A stretch of 64,000 nucleotides of DNA, taken from the NCBI GenBank assembly GCA_014529385.2, contig CM043953.1, positions 99,931,342 to 99,995,341 of the forward strand. The letters are read 5' to 3'. This DNA comes from Adiantum capillus-veneris (Eukaryota > Streptophyta > Polypodiopsida > Polypodiales > Pteridaceae). Below the pieces are notes generated by a model that was not told the origin of the DNA, ran no database searches, and was given only the letters and a program-made list of their open reading frames with translations. The translations under genes and the position numbers were made by a program. This document shows, in pieces, positions 23,040 through 35,197 of the stretch (position 1 is the first letter of the stretch; the number at the start of each line of letters is the position of its first letter).

Positions 23040-23602
23040 TGTAACAAATTGCTGACGTGTCAAAGCCCTAGAGAAGGGAGCCAACTTGTAGATGTCGGCC
23101 GAGGGCCTAAGCCCTAAGAAGAATAAGTAACAGAAGAAGCCCTACCAACTTATGGGGACCCCGTTTGATGGGACCCCAAGTGACAAAGGGATTAAAATAA
23201 AGCAGGACTCGCACACACTCACGCAAAGTTGATGACGTGGCAGTTGTACGGCATATTTCCGAAAATTGCGCCGGCATGATGACATGGCAGGCTGTACGGA
23301 TTTTTGCGTTTTGCGTTGGTTGATGACGTGGCAGGCTATACGGATTTCCGCGTTTTGTGTTGGTTGATGACGTGGCAGGTTGTACGGATTTCCGTGATTT
23401 ACGTTGGCAGCTTTTTAGCTTTGCTTTTGGACGAGATGCTTTTAAGTTTAAAGGCTTTTTACTGTAAACTGCTTTTTAGTCCAAGGGCCTTTAAATATGA
23501 GGTTAGGGCTCATTCTTTGGCATGCTTCTTGGAGAAGGTGCAAAGTCTGGAGTACCGGCTTGTACTGTGTTGATGCAATATAAAGAAATACCGAAAGAGG
23601 CG
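23040..23602 (+). repeat. 3' LTR of P1, truncated
   Basis: Begins TGTAACAAATTGCTGACG after a polypurine tract. It contains four tandem TGACGTGG-type modules (23231-23407), a 'tttaaatatgagg' TATA-like segment (about 23490) and 'caatataaagaaataccgaaag' (R/polyA region). It stops at 23602, where LTR C (35893-36560) continues with 'gccaaggtttggggcc', so about 100 bp plus the microsatellite are missing. Confidence 0.8.
23231..23407 (+). promoter_or_regulatory. U3 tandem repeats with TGACGTGG motif
   Basis: Four modules begin 'gatgac(g/a)tggcag' at 23231, 23278, 23322 and 23365 (spacing 47, 44, 43 bp), each followed by a '-gtacggatttccg' string. TGACGTGG has the ACGT core bound by plant bZIP factors. 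The position in U3 upstream of the TATA-like segment suggests an enhancer. LTR C has two modules and LTR E three. Confidence 0.7.
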
Positions 23603-24070
23603 TAATCCTAGCAGATTATAACTTGAAGTTTCTCGACATCTCCCAGTAGATGTCTCTTCACGAGCAGATCGAGTGCGATTGCTATCTTGGGACTACCATC
23701 GCCGCCAAAGAAACACTGTTTGTCCAAAAGCTACGACCCTATGGAATGAACCTAACCCTAATTTTTTGGTGCAGGTTTCAGGATGGAAAGTCAGCCAACT
23801 TTTCGAGCTCGACTGATGTCGAGATTGCTTTTTAAGTATGAAATCTGTTTGAGACTTGTTTGGTGATCCTGTTTGGAATTTGTTTGAAATGGATGGTATC
23901 TGTTTTGAACCTGTCTTGGTGCCGATGTGAATTGTTTGACTCTGGTTGTAATACTCGTTTCAATGATTGGTGATTTTTACTCCTGGGTGGAGAAGTGAGA
24001 AATATTGTTTTGGTATTGTTTGAATCTCGGAACGACGCAGGCCGATGCCTGGGGAGCGTTTGGTTGTATG
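23603..24070 (+). other. Internal fragment of second gag-only-family element (left part)
   Basis: From about 23870 it repeats the P1 3' UTR (compare 22320 onward: 'gtttgaaatggat-g-tatctgttttgaacc'). It is cut at 24070 by the 11.1-kb element and resumes at 35203. The first 260 bp contain no recognisable domain. The join to the P1 LTR at 23602 is abrupt. Confidence 0.6.
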
Positions 24071-24555
24071 TGGAATTGGAGCTGATCTCTTGAGAAAACT
24101 AATTCCAGTGTTGAAGGATTTCAGCTACTAGTGTGGGAAGATTTCAGACAGCAGACTAGACAGAAATCAGAGACTAGACTGAAATGTGGATGCTGAAATA
24201 AGAATCAGACTTATAGACTGGCATAAGGTTCAGATTCAGATTCAGATTCAGATTAAGAAGACTGGTCGAGAAGTATCACTGAAATATATACCATGATCGA
24301 GATTACAGATCAAGATTACAGCGAATATGATTACAGAGAGAAAGTATAGCCGGCAACACTGCCACTGTTGCTCAATTACAATTATAGCCCAAAGCGCTAA
24401 TACAAGTGATAACAATTGCCCACCCGATAATGATGTAATGGGCCCTATTTATACACTTCGGGTTTATTGTAGTAATTACTCTAGTAATTACTAAGTAATT
24501 CGCTGCCCATCTTCTAAGAACACGTTCCCACATGGTGATTATCCAGCCGTCTACA
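24071..24555 (-). repeat. 3' LTR of the 11.1-kb element
   Basis: 485 bp; on the element strand TGTAGACGGCTGG...CTCCAATTCCA. On the + strand it opens TGGAATTGGAGC. It carries one more (ATTCAG)-type unit than the 5' LTR in the 'cagattcagattcag' run. Confidence 0.92.
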
Positions 24556-24572
24556 TCCTTCCCTTCTTTCTT
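24556..24572 (-). promoter_or_regulatory. Polypurine tract of the 11.1-kb element
   Basis: The element strand reads AAGAAAGAAGGGAAGGA immediately before the 3' LTR, the expected plus-strand primer. Confidence 0.8.
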
Positions 24573-24865
24573 GAATTTTGGCAAGATTCCAAAATTTCTG
24601 AAAAATTCCCGTCTGATTCTGATGTGAGACTGAAAAATCCATCGTCTGGTTCTGATGTTGGGATGCCAGCTTGACCACATAGAGAATGGCCATTCAAAGA
24701 TTACGAGTAGGAGTTCAAGAAGGACCAAGGATTGTGGGAGGCAGCGGAAAAGGCCAAGGTGGAGCTCTCACCAGGCCAAGGTGGAGCTGTCATCAGGCCA
24801 AGGTAGAGCTGTCATCTCTCCCTGCCTGCTGAGAAGAAAAGTCGCCACTGAATTCTGAGATGGAA

Positions 24866-27800
24866 CTACCCAGTATCCTTCCATTGGGCCGTCTTCCTTT
24901 TGCCTTTGCTCTTTGACCGGGATGGTGCCTGAGAAGTCTCAGCACCAGCATTCTCCTTCTGAATCAGTCCGTAAATGGCCTCCTGCTCAAGCTGATCCCG
25001 CCAGTCTGTGGTCATCTCTACCTCATAAGGCGTGAGAGAATGATAGGTTTTGGTGTCAGGATCATAGAGTGTACGCCTGCCGTTACTCAGTCTAGTTCTG
25101 GCCAGCTTATGACAATGCGAAGCAGTATGGATCCATCCTTCTGGAAGAGGCTGATTTGTTTTGACTCAAGCTTCGAAAAGAATCTCAGCCATCTCCCTGT
25201 ACTGTGGTGCTAGACCCGGCTTTGCTGCAATGTCTTTCTCAGGCAGTTTGGAAGATTCGACCGTAAGCTGTAGCGACTGATTAGTAATCCTGGTCAATCC
25301 TCTGACCTGAATCTTCCACTGGCCCATACACAATTGAATCCTATGCAGCTCCTCTTTCATTGCCTGAATGTCATTGATTTGGAGAGCATCATTGAGCAAT
25401 GTCTGCCAAGTCTTCCATTCCACAGTCGATTGCTTATACCAATCCTGAAGCTCATCAGTTATTTTGAAATATGTGAGTCGATCAACTGGTTCTTGATGTT
25501 GAGGATACAGTGCTGAAAAGAATCTTGGTAGCTCAGTCTCTCTTGCTGGAACAGCATACAAGAGAACTGGAGAATCAGACACAAATTCCAGGAAATTGAG
25601 AATAGTCTGGTTCTCCTGCTGCATCATCTTTCTGGTGATTCTCACTAGCTAGAACAGGGTTCGGAGAGCAGTTGCCCGTGCTTCTATTGACATTCGCGTT
25701 TGAGGTCCTCTGCTAGTGGCTGTCTGGTCCTCAAGGATGGCTTTGACTCTGTGATCTTAAACACCTCTGGCAGCTTGCATTTGTACCAGAACTTCCTTGA
25801 GTTGTACCCTAACATCCTTCATGCAGCGGTACGTTGGTTTGTTACCCAGCAGAAGTTCCAGTTCTAGAGCCAAAGACCGACAATCTGCAGTAGACTGCCT
25901 TTGCCAGTGCGGGTTTGCCACTTTTTCATTAGCATTGAGTATCCATTCCGGAACTCGTTCCAACAACTGGACTGTACTGGGATGCGCAGGTAGTCTACAA
26001 GCTTCTTTATCATGGAAAGCAGCTGATTTTCAATGTTCTACCATTTCCCTGGCTCCCACATATAGTCTTTGAAATCTTTCCAAGTCAGTTCAGAGAGCAT
26101 CATCTTCCAGATACTGTCTGGTGATGGAAGCCTGTTGATGTCTCAGTTGCTTATTCAGAGTAATGAGCTGCAGTGAATGCTGATGATCAGTCACTGGTCC
26201 CTCATCCTGAACTTTCATTTTCCCTTTAGCCTCTCTGCTGTGATGGGACTGATCAATTGGCTGATTCCCAGTGTTACTGGGGGGCTGTTGCTCTTCAGTC
26301 TGCTGATTACCCGACTGGTGCTCTTTATCCTGTCCTTCCTGCTGACTCTCATTTTGATCTGGCTGTGACTGGCCTCCTTCATCTGGCTCTGTCCCGCCAG
26401 TACCCGGTCCTGGAGGTGGAGATGGTGGTGGGGCATCATCGTCGTCCTTCGTATGCCCAGTTTCTTGATCATCCTCCTCCTGATCAGCTTCATCTTCTTG
26501 ATCTTCTTTATCCTCATCCGGGGAAGTCTGTTGCTCAATATAATCCATTATAGCTTGGTTCATCAGAGCATTATTGAACTCACCCACCTTGTCCTGCAAA
26601 TCGCTCTGCATACTTTCCATCAAGGACTTTAAATTTTCTAAGTCAAAAACAACATTGCCTGGGGGGTTTAAAATTTAAGACAAGCTATTGTAGATGTATC
26701 TGTCAGTCAACGAACGCTTCAAAGCTGTATGGTGCAATAGCAGCTTTCTGAATTCTGCCCGCTTCATCTTGAGCATTGTTTCAGCTCGCTCGGCAGCTCT
26801 CAGTGCTTCATTCCTTTGACTTTTCATAATCATAATTTCAGACTCAGCCTTAGCCAACTTTTTGTTCAACAACTCCTGAGTCCTTTCTGATTGAGCTTCT
26901 AGTATCCTGTGTTGTATGTTCTGCATTTCCTGGGCTTTTTGGAGTGTTTCAATCTGATGCTGTGCTTCTGCCAAGTCAGCTTTAAGCTTTTTGACTTCGT
27001 CTTCTGATCCAACAGCCTCCACCAATTGTCCCATACAACTGGCAATGGTATTCCAAGAAGACTGTATCAGTACTGAACATCTGTCTTTGACCGTAGTTGG
27101 TTCAGAATCAACAGGTTCATATATTGCCACTGGAGCCACGTAGGGTAAAGTTGCATAATCAGCTTTGCTGAGCAAAAGATGCCCTCTTAATTTCTCAGTT
27201 TGCATTTGCTGTAACTTATCCCGTTTTACTAGTTGTAGAGGATTTTCAGTAATGGCAGGGACTCCACCAGACAAAGTTGAGAACGCTGGACCTTTCCCTT
27301 TGTCCAGTTGACTCTTGCCTTTGTCCCCTTGACTGGTCTGGTATCTTTTCAACAGTGATTGGCTTGACATGATCTTTCCCAAATACAGTAGCAACTGTAT
27401 TTTTGACAACTGGCTGATCAGGCACAATCTTCTGAGCAAATTGCTGCTCAGTTTTACTCATCTCAGCTTTCTCAGTGCTTACTGCCTTAACTTGGCTTTC
27501 TATTTGCTTCAAAAATTCATTGCTTTTTGTCAGTGTGATTCTTGGCTTCTTTGAACTGCCAGCTTCTTCTGCAGTGGCTTTCCTTTTCAGGTCAGTGGAA
27601 ATCGTTTGACTGTCTGTTTCCTCGTCGTCTGATGACAGTTCAATTTTCTTTGGTTCAGAAATGGGATGCTCACTCCAAGCTTTCTTTACCTACTCATTAA
27701 CATCTGCAGCAGTAGCCCAAATACAGGAATTGCCAGACATACCATGCCTTGAAAACAGTTTGAGATTTCAGCTTGGCAGTCTGTTGGAGTACATTATGCG

Positions 27801-28619
27801 AGAGTATTTGACAAAGGTTGATATGGACTTGTGGATCAAGTATCTTGGCCAACAGCATAGCAAACAATTTTTCTGACACATGTTGGGTTGTTCTTAAGGC
27901 TTACTGCTTCGGCTACAAACCTGTAGCAGCTGAGGCTTCCGGTCCTGCTACTGGAACTCCTTGAGCACTTGCCTTGCGCTTCTTTCTAGCCGTTTCATCC
28001 TCCTTCAGAGCGATACTGACTTGCTGCGCAGTTGCCACAGACGGTTTGGGCTCATTAGGCATCCGAAATGCAAATGCAATGGCTTCTGGTGTTACTGACA
28101 CCTTCTTGCTATTTACCATAGCACTGCTAGTTTCAACATCAAAGGAGTAAGAACTTGCTTGATGATATTTGAATCAAAAGCAATCCTTGTAGCTTGCAAC
28201 ACAACTCGCAGATCCCAGAGTTGTAGCAGAGTCATTGCGTGATCAGTGAATACATATCGTTGGATTTTACTGTATGGAAGAACGGGAAGGCTTGCCTTTG
28301 CCTCAACAACTATAGCCTGGGTTTCTTCAAGAGTTTCCTGCATCTTTTCTGAGCGTTTCCTTCTACCCATACACTGTGAAGTCGAGGACGATGAAACAGG
28401 CGAAGGAGAAGATGACTTACTTGTGTCGAAGCCGTTTCGTGGTATCGCTAGCAAGATTGTTTGACAGTCAGCTGTCTCGTCAGAGGTCGAAGTTTGCGGC
28501 TGTAGTGAAGAAACCTCGGAGCTCGGCGATGGCGAATGGTTGACAGGAGAAAAGCGTCGCGCAGGAGATTTATGAGGAAAAATGTTAACTCTCCTGACTG
28601 TTATACGTGTTCGCGCCAT
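24866..28619 (-). pseudogene. Extra 3' ORF of the 11.1-kb element (broken, ~1250 codons)
   Basis: Lies between integrase and the 3' LTR. A likely start is ATG at 28619 (MARTRITVRRVNIFP), in the pol frame. The reading passes to other frames near 28115 and 27500. From 27439 to the TAG at 24866 one frame continues, interrupted by stops at 26675, 26090, 26030, 25757, 25649 and 25166. Visible parts: a Ser/Pro-rich basic N-terminus; a segment KKVSVTPEAIAFAFRMPNEP (28060-28115) reminiscent of plant retroelement 'RGK-V-F-PE-IN-LP' domains; a Gln/Lys coiled coil (26700-27100); an acidic Asp/Glu then Pro-rich stretch (26300-26560); and a Trp-rich C-terminal part. Envelope-like and accessory roles are both possible; no membrane segment or signal peptide is seen. 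Confidence 0.65.
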
Positions 28620-31391
28620 AAAAGCTCCACCACTCGCCGCTCCTAGACTTGTGTGCGTCGTTGCTGTCGTAGCAAACATGCATTGGACAAGACTGTGACC
28701 CATCCTTGTAATAATTACCACTAGCATACCACATGACCGTTGGCCACTTAAAAATTGGAAAGTGTGTCCATACTGGTTTTGAACTGATTCCCACTCTGGC
28801 TGGACCATACTGGTACTGGTTCTTAGGTCAGCCTGATCTGGTTCTTCTGGTACTGGTTCTGAAGCTGGAACTGGTTGCACATGGAAAAGACCAAAAACGT
28901 CTGATTCCAGTATCTCTTGATCAACAACCTCCAGTTCCTTAGTACCTTGTTCCAACCGAGTTTCTCTGGTCTCTGAATAATAAAGTTTGATCTTTGCTCC
29001 ATTATATACTCCCGGCAACATCAGTCCAGATAAATCTTTCAATCTGACTGTGCCATTGGAGAAGACCCAATCGACCTCAAAAGGTCCTGCCCAGACAATC
29101 TTCAAATTCGGCTTCTTTGGACCCAATCTAGACTGATAGAGAAGCACTAAGTCTCCTTTCTGGAATTCTCGAACTTTAATTCGGCGATCATGCCAATGCT
29201 TCCTTCTTTGTTGAACAATCTCCTGTTCCAATATAGCTCTTTGCCTAAGTTCATCTAACTGCATTAGTTCATCCAGCCTTTTCTTAAGATTATGGTTGAA
29301 GTCTAATCCATACTTCACAACCATTCTCAGACTGTGGATGACAAACTCCATAGGAACCACAGCTTCAGTACCATACACCATTCTGAATGGTGTCATTCCC
29401 GTAGTTACCTTATAAGCTGTCCTATAAGCCCATAGAGCAGTCTGAAGCTTCAAATCCCACTGGTCTGGTTTCTTTTGCACCACCTTAGTGAGAATAGTCT
29501 TTATTGTCTTGTTGCTACTTTCAGCCTGTCCATTGCATCGAGGATAGTAAGGAGTAGATTTCCGATGCTTGACTGAAAGCATATCCAATAGGATTTCCAT
29601 AGTATCATTGATAAAATGTGTGCCTTGATCAGTCACAATCTCTACTGGACATCCATATCGGCAGACAATATTCTCAAACAGAAACCTTGCAGTTGACTTG
29701 GGTGTGTTGTCAGGAAGAGCCTTAGCTTCAACCCACTTGGTAACATAACAAGTAGCCATCACAATGTACTTGTTCTTCCTGGGAGTCACTTTCTTAAAAG
29801 GTCCCATAAAATCCAATCCCCATTTCATGAATACTCCTAATGGTTGTATTGGCATTAATGGAGTCATATCTGCAGCTGTTGGTCGGCCCATTCTTTGGCA
29901 TATGTCACAAGTCTTACAAAAACTTCTGACATCAGCAATCAGTGTTTGCCACCACAGACCTGCTTGCAGAATCTTCTTGTAGGTTACTTCGTTGGAAAAG
30001 TGTCCACCAGACTCATCATTATGCGCTTCTGAAATCACTTGCATTCTTCCTCCCATAGGGACACATCGTCGAAGTATACCATCCACACCTAGTCGATAAA
30101 GTACTCCTCCGAAGATGGTAAATTTCAGGCTTTTTATAATCAAAGCTTTCTTGTGATTCTGTTTCCAATCCTCTGGAAAGGCACCTTGGGAAAGGAATTG
30201 ATAAATATCATACCATTCAGGATCCATTGATTCTTCTGCTTCTAACTGAAATAACTCAGCATCCACTGGCTCATCTCTCAGAGGTGATTTTGAATATCCC
30301 TCCGTACTTCTGGAAAGAAAGTCAGCTCCACAGTGGTTTCGGCCAGGTTTATGAAAAATTTTGAATTCAAATTCCATAAGGAACATCATCCATCTGATTA
30401 GCCTGCCTTGAATAATGACTTTGTTAATCAGAAACAGAAGAGCTTGATGATCCACATAAAAATGGAATAATTTTCCCAACAAGTAATGCCTGAACTTCGT
30501 AGCGCTAAAAACCATTCTGAGAGCTTCTCTTTCAGTAGTCGTATAGCCTTGTTCAGCCTGACTGAATCTGCGACTAGCAAAATAGACCGGATAGTCTGTT
30601 CTACCATCTCGCTGAGCTAATATTGCCCCCATTGCCAATTCTGAAGCATCTACATGTACATGAAAAATAATATCCCAATTCGGCTGCCTAAGGACTGGTT
30701 TACTGGTAATGGCTTTTTTCAAATTCTGAAAACTTTCCTCACACTCAGCAATCCAGTTGAACTTACTGGTCTTCTTTGTAAGCTCATATAGTGGTATTGC
30801 TTGAGCAACAAACTTGTGTACAAATCTTCTATAGAAATTCACATAACCCAAGAAATAACTCAACTCTGAAGCAGTTCTGGGTGCTTTAGCTTGCTGGACA
30901 CACTGTATTTTGTCATTGGCCATCTCTATTCCATTGCGGGAAACCACATGTCCCAATAGCTGTCCCTTCCATACTAGAAACACCGATTTGAATGGATTCA
31001 AACAAATCCTCTTCTCTTGACAACGTTTAAAAACCATTTCTAGGAATAGAAGGTTTTGGTCCTCATCTGAATAGATAGTAAAGTTATCCATGAAAATGGC
31101 GAGGAACCGATGAAGAAATTCATTAAACATCTCCATCATACACCGCTGAAAAGTAGCTGGTGCATTGCACAGGCCAAAAGGCATCACCAGATACATGAAT
31201 GCTCCCCACTCAGTGATGAAAGTGGTCTTGGCCCTATCTTCAGGAGCAATCTGTAACTGGTTATAACCGCTATAACCATCCATGAAGCTGTACATCTCAT
31301 ATTCTGCGATCTCATCAAGCAACATATCAGTAAATGGTAAGGGAAATGGATCCTTAATGGTCTGGGCATTTAGTTTCCTATAGTTACACAA
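28620..31391 (-). pseudogene. RT, RNase H and integrase of the 11.1-kb element
   Basis: One long frame counted from 31391. RT: PFGLCNAPATFQ at residues 71-82 and catalytic box AIFMDNF at 98-104, where the second Asp is Asn (codon at 31083-31085). RNase H: D248, E287, D314. Integrase: zinc residues near H457, H464, C495, C498, and core D527, D588 and E624, a correct D,D(35)E. No chromodomain follows; the tail is a basic GPF-type region ending about residue 790, with non-conserved sequence to 924. The frame has lost its N-terminus by a one-base deletion near 31385. With the Asn substitution RT should be inactive. Confidence 0.9.
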
Positions 31392-32110
31392 ACTCTTAAT
31401 TTTCCATTCTTTTTAGGAACGACGACTATGGGAAATAACCAATCACTGCTTGCTAGTTCGGTAATGAACCCAGCCTTGAGAAGATTATTAATCTCCTCCT
31501 TGACCTTCTTTGCATAGTTGGGGTTCATGCGGTATCTTTGCAATCTTACTGGTCTAGCATCCGGTTTCAGTGGTATTCGGTGCTGACAGACTTCAGGATC
31601 TACTCCCTTCAAATCTGTATGTTCCCAGGCAAACACATCATAATAGTTCTGGAACATTTTCCGTGCCTTTTCCTTCATTGCCGGTTTCAGGTGCTTGTTG
31701 ACTTTGATCATTCTAGGATTTTCCTCTGATCCCAGGTTCCACTGCTCTACTTCCTGATCATCTGGAAGCAACCAGTTTGGTCCGCCTCCTTTTCGTTTGG
31801 TCGATTCTTCAGCGTAGTCCCAAGAAGGTCCATTCATTTCTGAATCATTATTTTGATCCAGTGGGTACTTTTCATAACATACTGGTTCTTTCATTATACC
31901 AGTATCAGCCGATTCCTCCATTCTTCCAGTTAGCTGAACTGTTCTTTCCCCTGCATTGACTTCAGTAAACTGATCAGGGAATTGTCTCTTCTGCTTGTCA
32001 GCTTGCTCTTTGTTCAGCAGGAGTGCATTCAAATCGATTTCTACCAAAGGAAATATGTTCATAGTTGCTAGCATTCGCTCAATTTTCTTGGCTCTGTATT
32101 TCTGACACAA
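31370..32110 (-). pseudogene. Protease-RT linker and RT N-terminus of the 11.1-kb element
   Basis: The frame contains the RT fingers: HTDLKGVDPEVCQHRIPL, RPVRLQRYRMNPNYAKKVKEEI, LLKAGFI and IVVVPKKNGKLRVCV, then stops where the next residues should be the DYRKLN-type motif. The continuation in the neighbouring frame at 31391 shows a one-base loss. A different frame from the protease (ends 32122) indicates another shift at about 32115. Confidence 0.85.
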
Positions 32111-32121
32111 CTCCTTCGGCC

Positions 32122-33219
32122 TCAGTTCCTTTTTCCAGCTCCTGGTATTGTTAGTCTGGATTTGATTCTGCCGCTGGCCCCTTCTATGGTCAAAGTTTGG
32201 TTTGCATAGTCATGAACATCATGTGCTGTTCTTAACCATGGGCGGCCTAGTAGCATTCCATATGCTCCCTTCACATCCAAGACTAGGAAACTGGTTTTGA
32301 ATTTCTCCCTCCCAACTCTTATCTGCATGTTTTCAATCATACCCGTCGCTTGTACGACTCGATGATCTGCCATTCTTACTTTGAATGGTGCTGGTTTCAT
32401 GTTAGTGATACCCATTCTTTGCTGAAGATGGGCTCCCATTATGTTGACTCCTGCTTCTCCATCCAGTATGACGCTTGAGAGAGGTTCCCACTGCTTCCTG
32501 ACCTTGTAGTCTACCTGAATAAGTGGAACTTCATCATCCCGGACAGCCGTCAGGTCCACTGTTCTGGCCTCTGCCTCTGTCTTCCTACGTTGTTTGATAA
32601 AGTTGGCCACCTCAGGCAAGGACTTTCTTATATCCTCCAGCTCTACAATCAGCTTCTGGATTCTATTACAAATTTTCACATGAATTTCCTCCCGCTCTTG
32701 GTCAGACTGATTGTCAGAGCTTGAAGAACTGGTGTCTTCACACTGCCATTCTTTAGCAGTACTTCTACCCTTTCCATCCACTCCCATTTCATCAGTTAGT
32801 CCATGTACTACAGCCAGCATGGTCTCTGTCATGGCCGGTACTGACTGATCTTTATCAGTCGATTGGGCTGGTATCTTCTGAATGACTCTAGCTTCGGAAC
32901 TTTCTGGCTGCTCTGGCAGCTTCTTAGCTAAATCCTCTGTGATTTTAGCTGCTAGTTTCCGCTGCTCTTGCCACTCATCTACCACCTTCTCTTTCCCTTT
33001 GGCCTTCCAAACTTCTCTTTGTTGAGCCCACTTACTGCTGCTAGGATTGATTGGTACTTCTGAAATGTCTGGAATTTCTTCAATGATTACTTCTTTGCTC
33101 TTGGTAACCACCTTGACTGGGACTGGCTCTGGTGCCTTAGCCTCAGTAGCAGTTGTTACCGGTGCATCTGGACATTGGGCTGCAAAATGACCATACTTCC
33201 CACAGGTATAGCAATTCAT
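32122..33219 (-). pseudogene. Third zinc knuckle and protease of the 11.1-kb element
   Basis: Starts MNCYTCGKYGHFAAQC, a CCHC knuckle, in the same frame as gag but separated from it by an in-frame TAG at 33229-33231. A Lys/Glu-rich linker follows, then the protease: VILDGEAGVNIMGAHL where D-S/T-G is expected, and AYGMLLGRPWLR as the second conserved motif. The Glu after DG is unusual and may reduce activity. Confidence 0.85.
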
Positions 33220-33228
33220 ACTCCTGGT

Positions 33229-34680
33229 CTAAAAGTTGTCTCTTCCTCTTCCTCTGCCCATTCTTGGTTGGTATTTGCCACGTCCTTGACCAGTACCACT
33301 GGTACCTGGTCTTTCCTCTTGAGCTACTTTGATTGGTTCTACCTGCACTGGTTCAGTGTAGGCAACCACTGATAGATCCTTTCCTTTCTTAAAATGGTGA
33401 ATTCTGATGCCACAATTATTCCATAGGTGACCAAAGGCCTTGCAGTAGGTACATTGTTGACATTCAGTGGAGATGTGGTCCTTGGATTTACATCTTGAAC
33501 ACGAAGTCTCCATCTTTCGGACCGACTGTCTTCTGTGGCTAATTTCTGCAATCTGCCTAGCCATTTCTTCAATTTTCTTGGTCCATGATCCCTTCTTTGA
33601 TTTCTCCTTTGTCCGTTCATTGGAGTTGCTCTCGGAGCTGCTGGACGTTGCACTGGAATCAAAAGCTTCAGTAGCCGAACTACTGCTATTGGTCCTTCGC
33701 TTCTTGTGGCTCTTTTCTTTCTTAGCCTGCTGTTCCAGCTTTAATGCCCTTTGGACCAGATCACTGAATTTTTTTGTAGGGGCTGGTACTCCTTGTTCGC
33801 TAAGCTTCTTGCTTCTGAACCCATTCAGAAACCATGCCCTCAATCTCTTCTCAGATGGCGGTTCTTGCAACTGCCTGGTCAGTTCTTTTATCTTTTCTAC
33901 ATAGCTGTGAACTGACAAATTCCTCTGTTTGATCTGATCCAATTCACAGAGAATATCCTCGTCCCCTCGATTGTCAGAATATTCCAACCTGAAGGCCTTA
34001 AGTAATTTGTTATATGATCTCAGCTGGCATGCAAGGTAATGGTAATACCATTTCCTTGCTGCCTCCTTCCAGGTTTGTGGAAAATGTTCTCCCCAATCAT
34101 CTTCATCAATGTTTTTTAGTTCAGCATACTGCTCAAAAGCTTGTATGTGAACATCTGGATCATCCTTTTTCCCTCCTTTGAATATGGGAAAGGAAATCTT
34201 CAGGGAAGTTGTGTAATCATTTCGATTACTGTTGATCCCACCACTTCTCTTCTTGGCTTGAGAATGGCGCTTGGGAGCCTTCTTGCAATTGTCAGTGTCG
34301 GCATCCCAATCAATCTCTGTCTCTGTTTCAGTATCAGTATCTTCTCTGTTTTGTCTGCTAGAAGTACGATGACTTCCCTTTCTACCCTTGGTATGCTCAT
34401 CTCTCTGGCGAGGCTGAGAACTCTTGGAACTCTTTGCCTTTCGTGCTTCCCGTTGTGCCCGTCGGCGTCAAGAACGACTGGAGTGCTGTGAGTCCTGCGC
34501 CTTCTCAGCCTGACTATGCTCCTCCTGAGCCTCAGTGTCGGTCATTTTCTCTTGCTTGGGGTCAGACTCTCTTCCTGACTCCTCAAGAATGGGGTCCACA
34601 CGATTGGTAGATTTCCGGCCACGATTGGACTTTGGTGCCATTGCTGAAAACTTCAACTGGGAGAAGAGTCTTTCAGTCAA
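33229..34680 (-). pseudogene. Gag of the 11.1-kb element, two zinc knuckles, two in-frame stops
   Basis: One frame from ATG at 34680 to the TAG at 33229, broken by a TGA at 34468. The N-terminal 70 residues are polar and charged (MAPKSNRGRKSTNRVD). The gag domain (about 34150-33850) has FPIFKGGKKDDPDVHIQAFE, TWKEAARKWYYHYLAC and LRAWFLNGFRSKKL. It is followed by a Ser/Lys-rich hinge and two knuckles, CSRCKSKDHISTEC and CTYCKAFGHLWNNC. With the third knuckle past the stop, this element has three, more than the usual one or two. Confidence 0.88.
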
Positions 34681-34714
34681 CGAGCTTCAGCTCGAGCCAC
34701 CGTGATCGCCAAAA
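34681..34714 (-). promoter_or_regulatory. PBS region of the 11.1-kb element
   Basis: On the element strand the 5' LTR end CAATTCCA is followed by TTT and TGGCGATCACGGTGGCTCG. A PBS begins with TGG; I cannot assign the tRNA by eye, but it is not initiator tRNA-Met. Confidence 0.55.
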
Positions 34715-35197
34715 TGGAATTGGAGCTGATCTCTTGAGACAACTAATTCCAGTGTTGAAGGATTTCAGCTACTAGTGTGGGAAGATTTCAGACAGCAGAC
34801 TAAACAGAAGTCAGAGACTAGACTGAAATGTGGATGCTGAAATGAGAATCAGACTCATAGACTAGAATAAGGTTCAGATTCAGATTCAGATTCAGAAGAC
34901 TGGTCGAGAAGTAAGTATCACTGAAATATATACCATGATCGAGATTACAGATCAAGATTACAACGAATATGATTACAGAGAGAAAGTATAGCCGACAACA
35001 CTGCCACTGATGCTCAATTACAATTATAGCCCAAAGCGCTAATACAAGTGATAACAATTGTCCACCCGATAATGATGTAATGGGCCCTATTTATACACTT
35101 CGGGTTTACTGTAGTAATTACTCTAGTAATTACTAAGTAATTCGCTGCCCATCTTCTAAGAGCACGTTCCCACATGGTGATTATCCAGCCGTCTACA
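34715..35197 (-). repeat. 5' LTR of the 11.1-kb element
   Basis: 483 bp; pairs with 24071-24555. The element-strand 'tataaatagggccc' segment (about 35085-35098) is a good TATA box for its transcription. Confidence 0.92.

Larger units (their letters stand above)
24071..35197 (-). mobile_element. Complete 11.1-kb Ty3/gypsy element, non-chromoviral, minus strand
   Basis: Two LTRs (24071-24555 and 34715-35197) with TG..CA ends, flanked by the perfect 5-bp target duplication GTATG (24066-24070, 35198-35202). Order on the element strand: 5' LTR, PBS region, gag with three zinc knuckles, PR, RT, RNase H, integrase without chromodomain, then a long extra 3' ORF, polypurine tract, 3' LTR. The LTRs differ by roughly 14 substitutions and two short indels (about 3 percent by eye), so the insertion is fairly recent but not new. 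RT motif MPFGLCNAPATFQRCM and the missing chromodomain place it in the Athila/Tat-like (OTA) side of Ty3/gypsy. Confidence 0.92.

Noticed and set aside
24866-28619. Envelope protein assignment for the extra 3' ORF
   Set aside because: No signal peptide, fusion-like segment or transmembrane helix is visible; called only as an accessory ORF.
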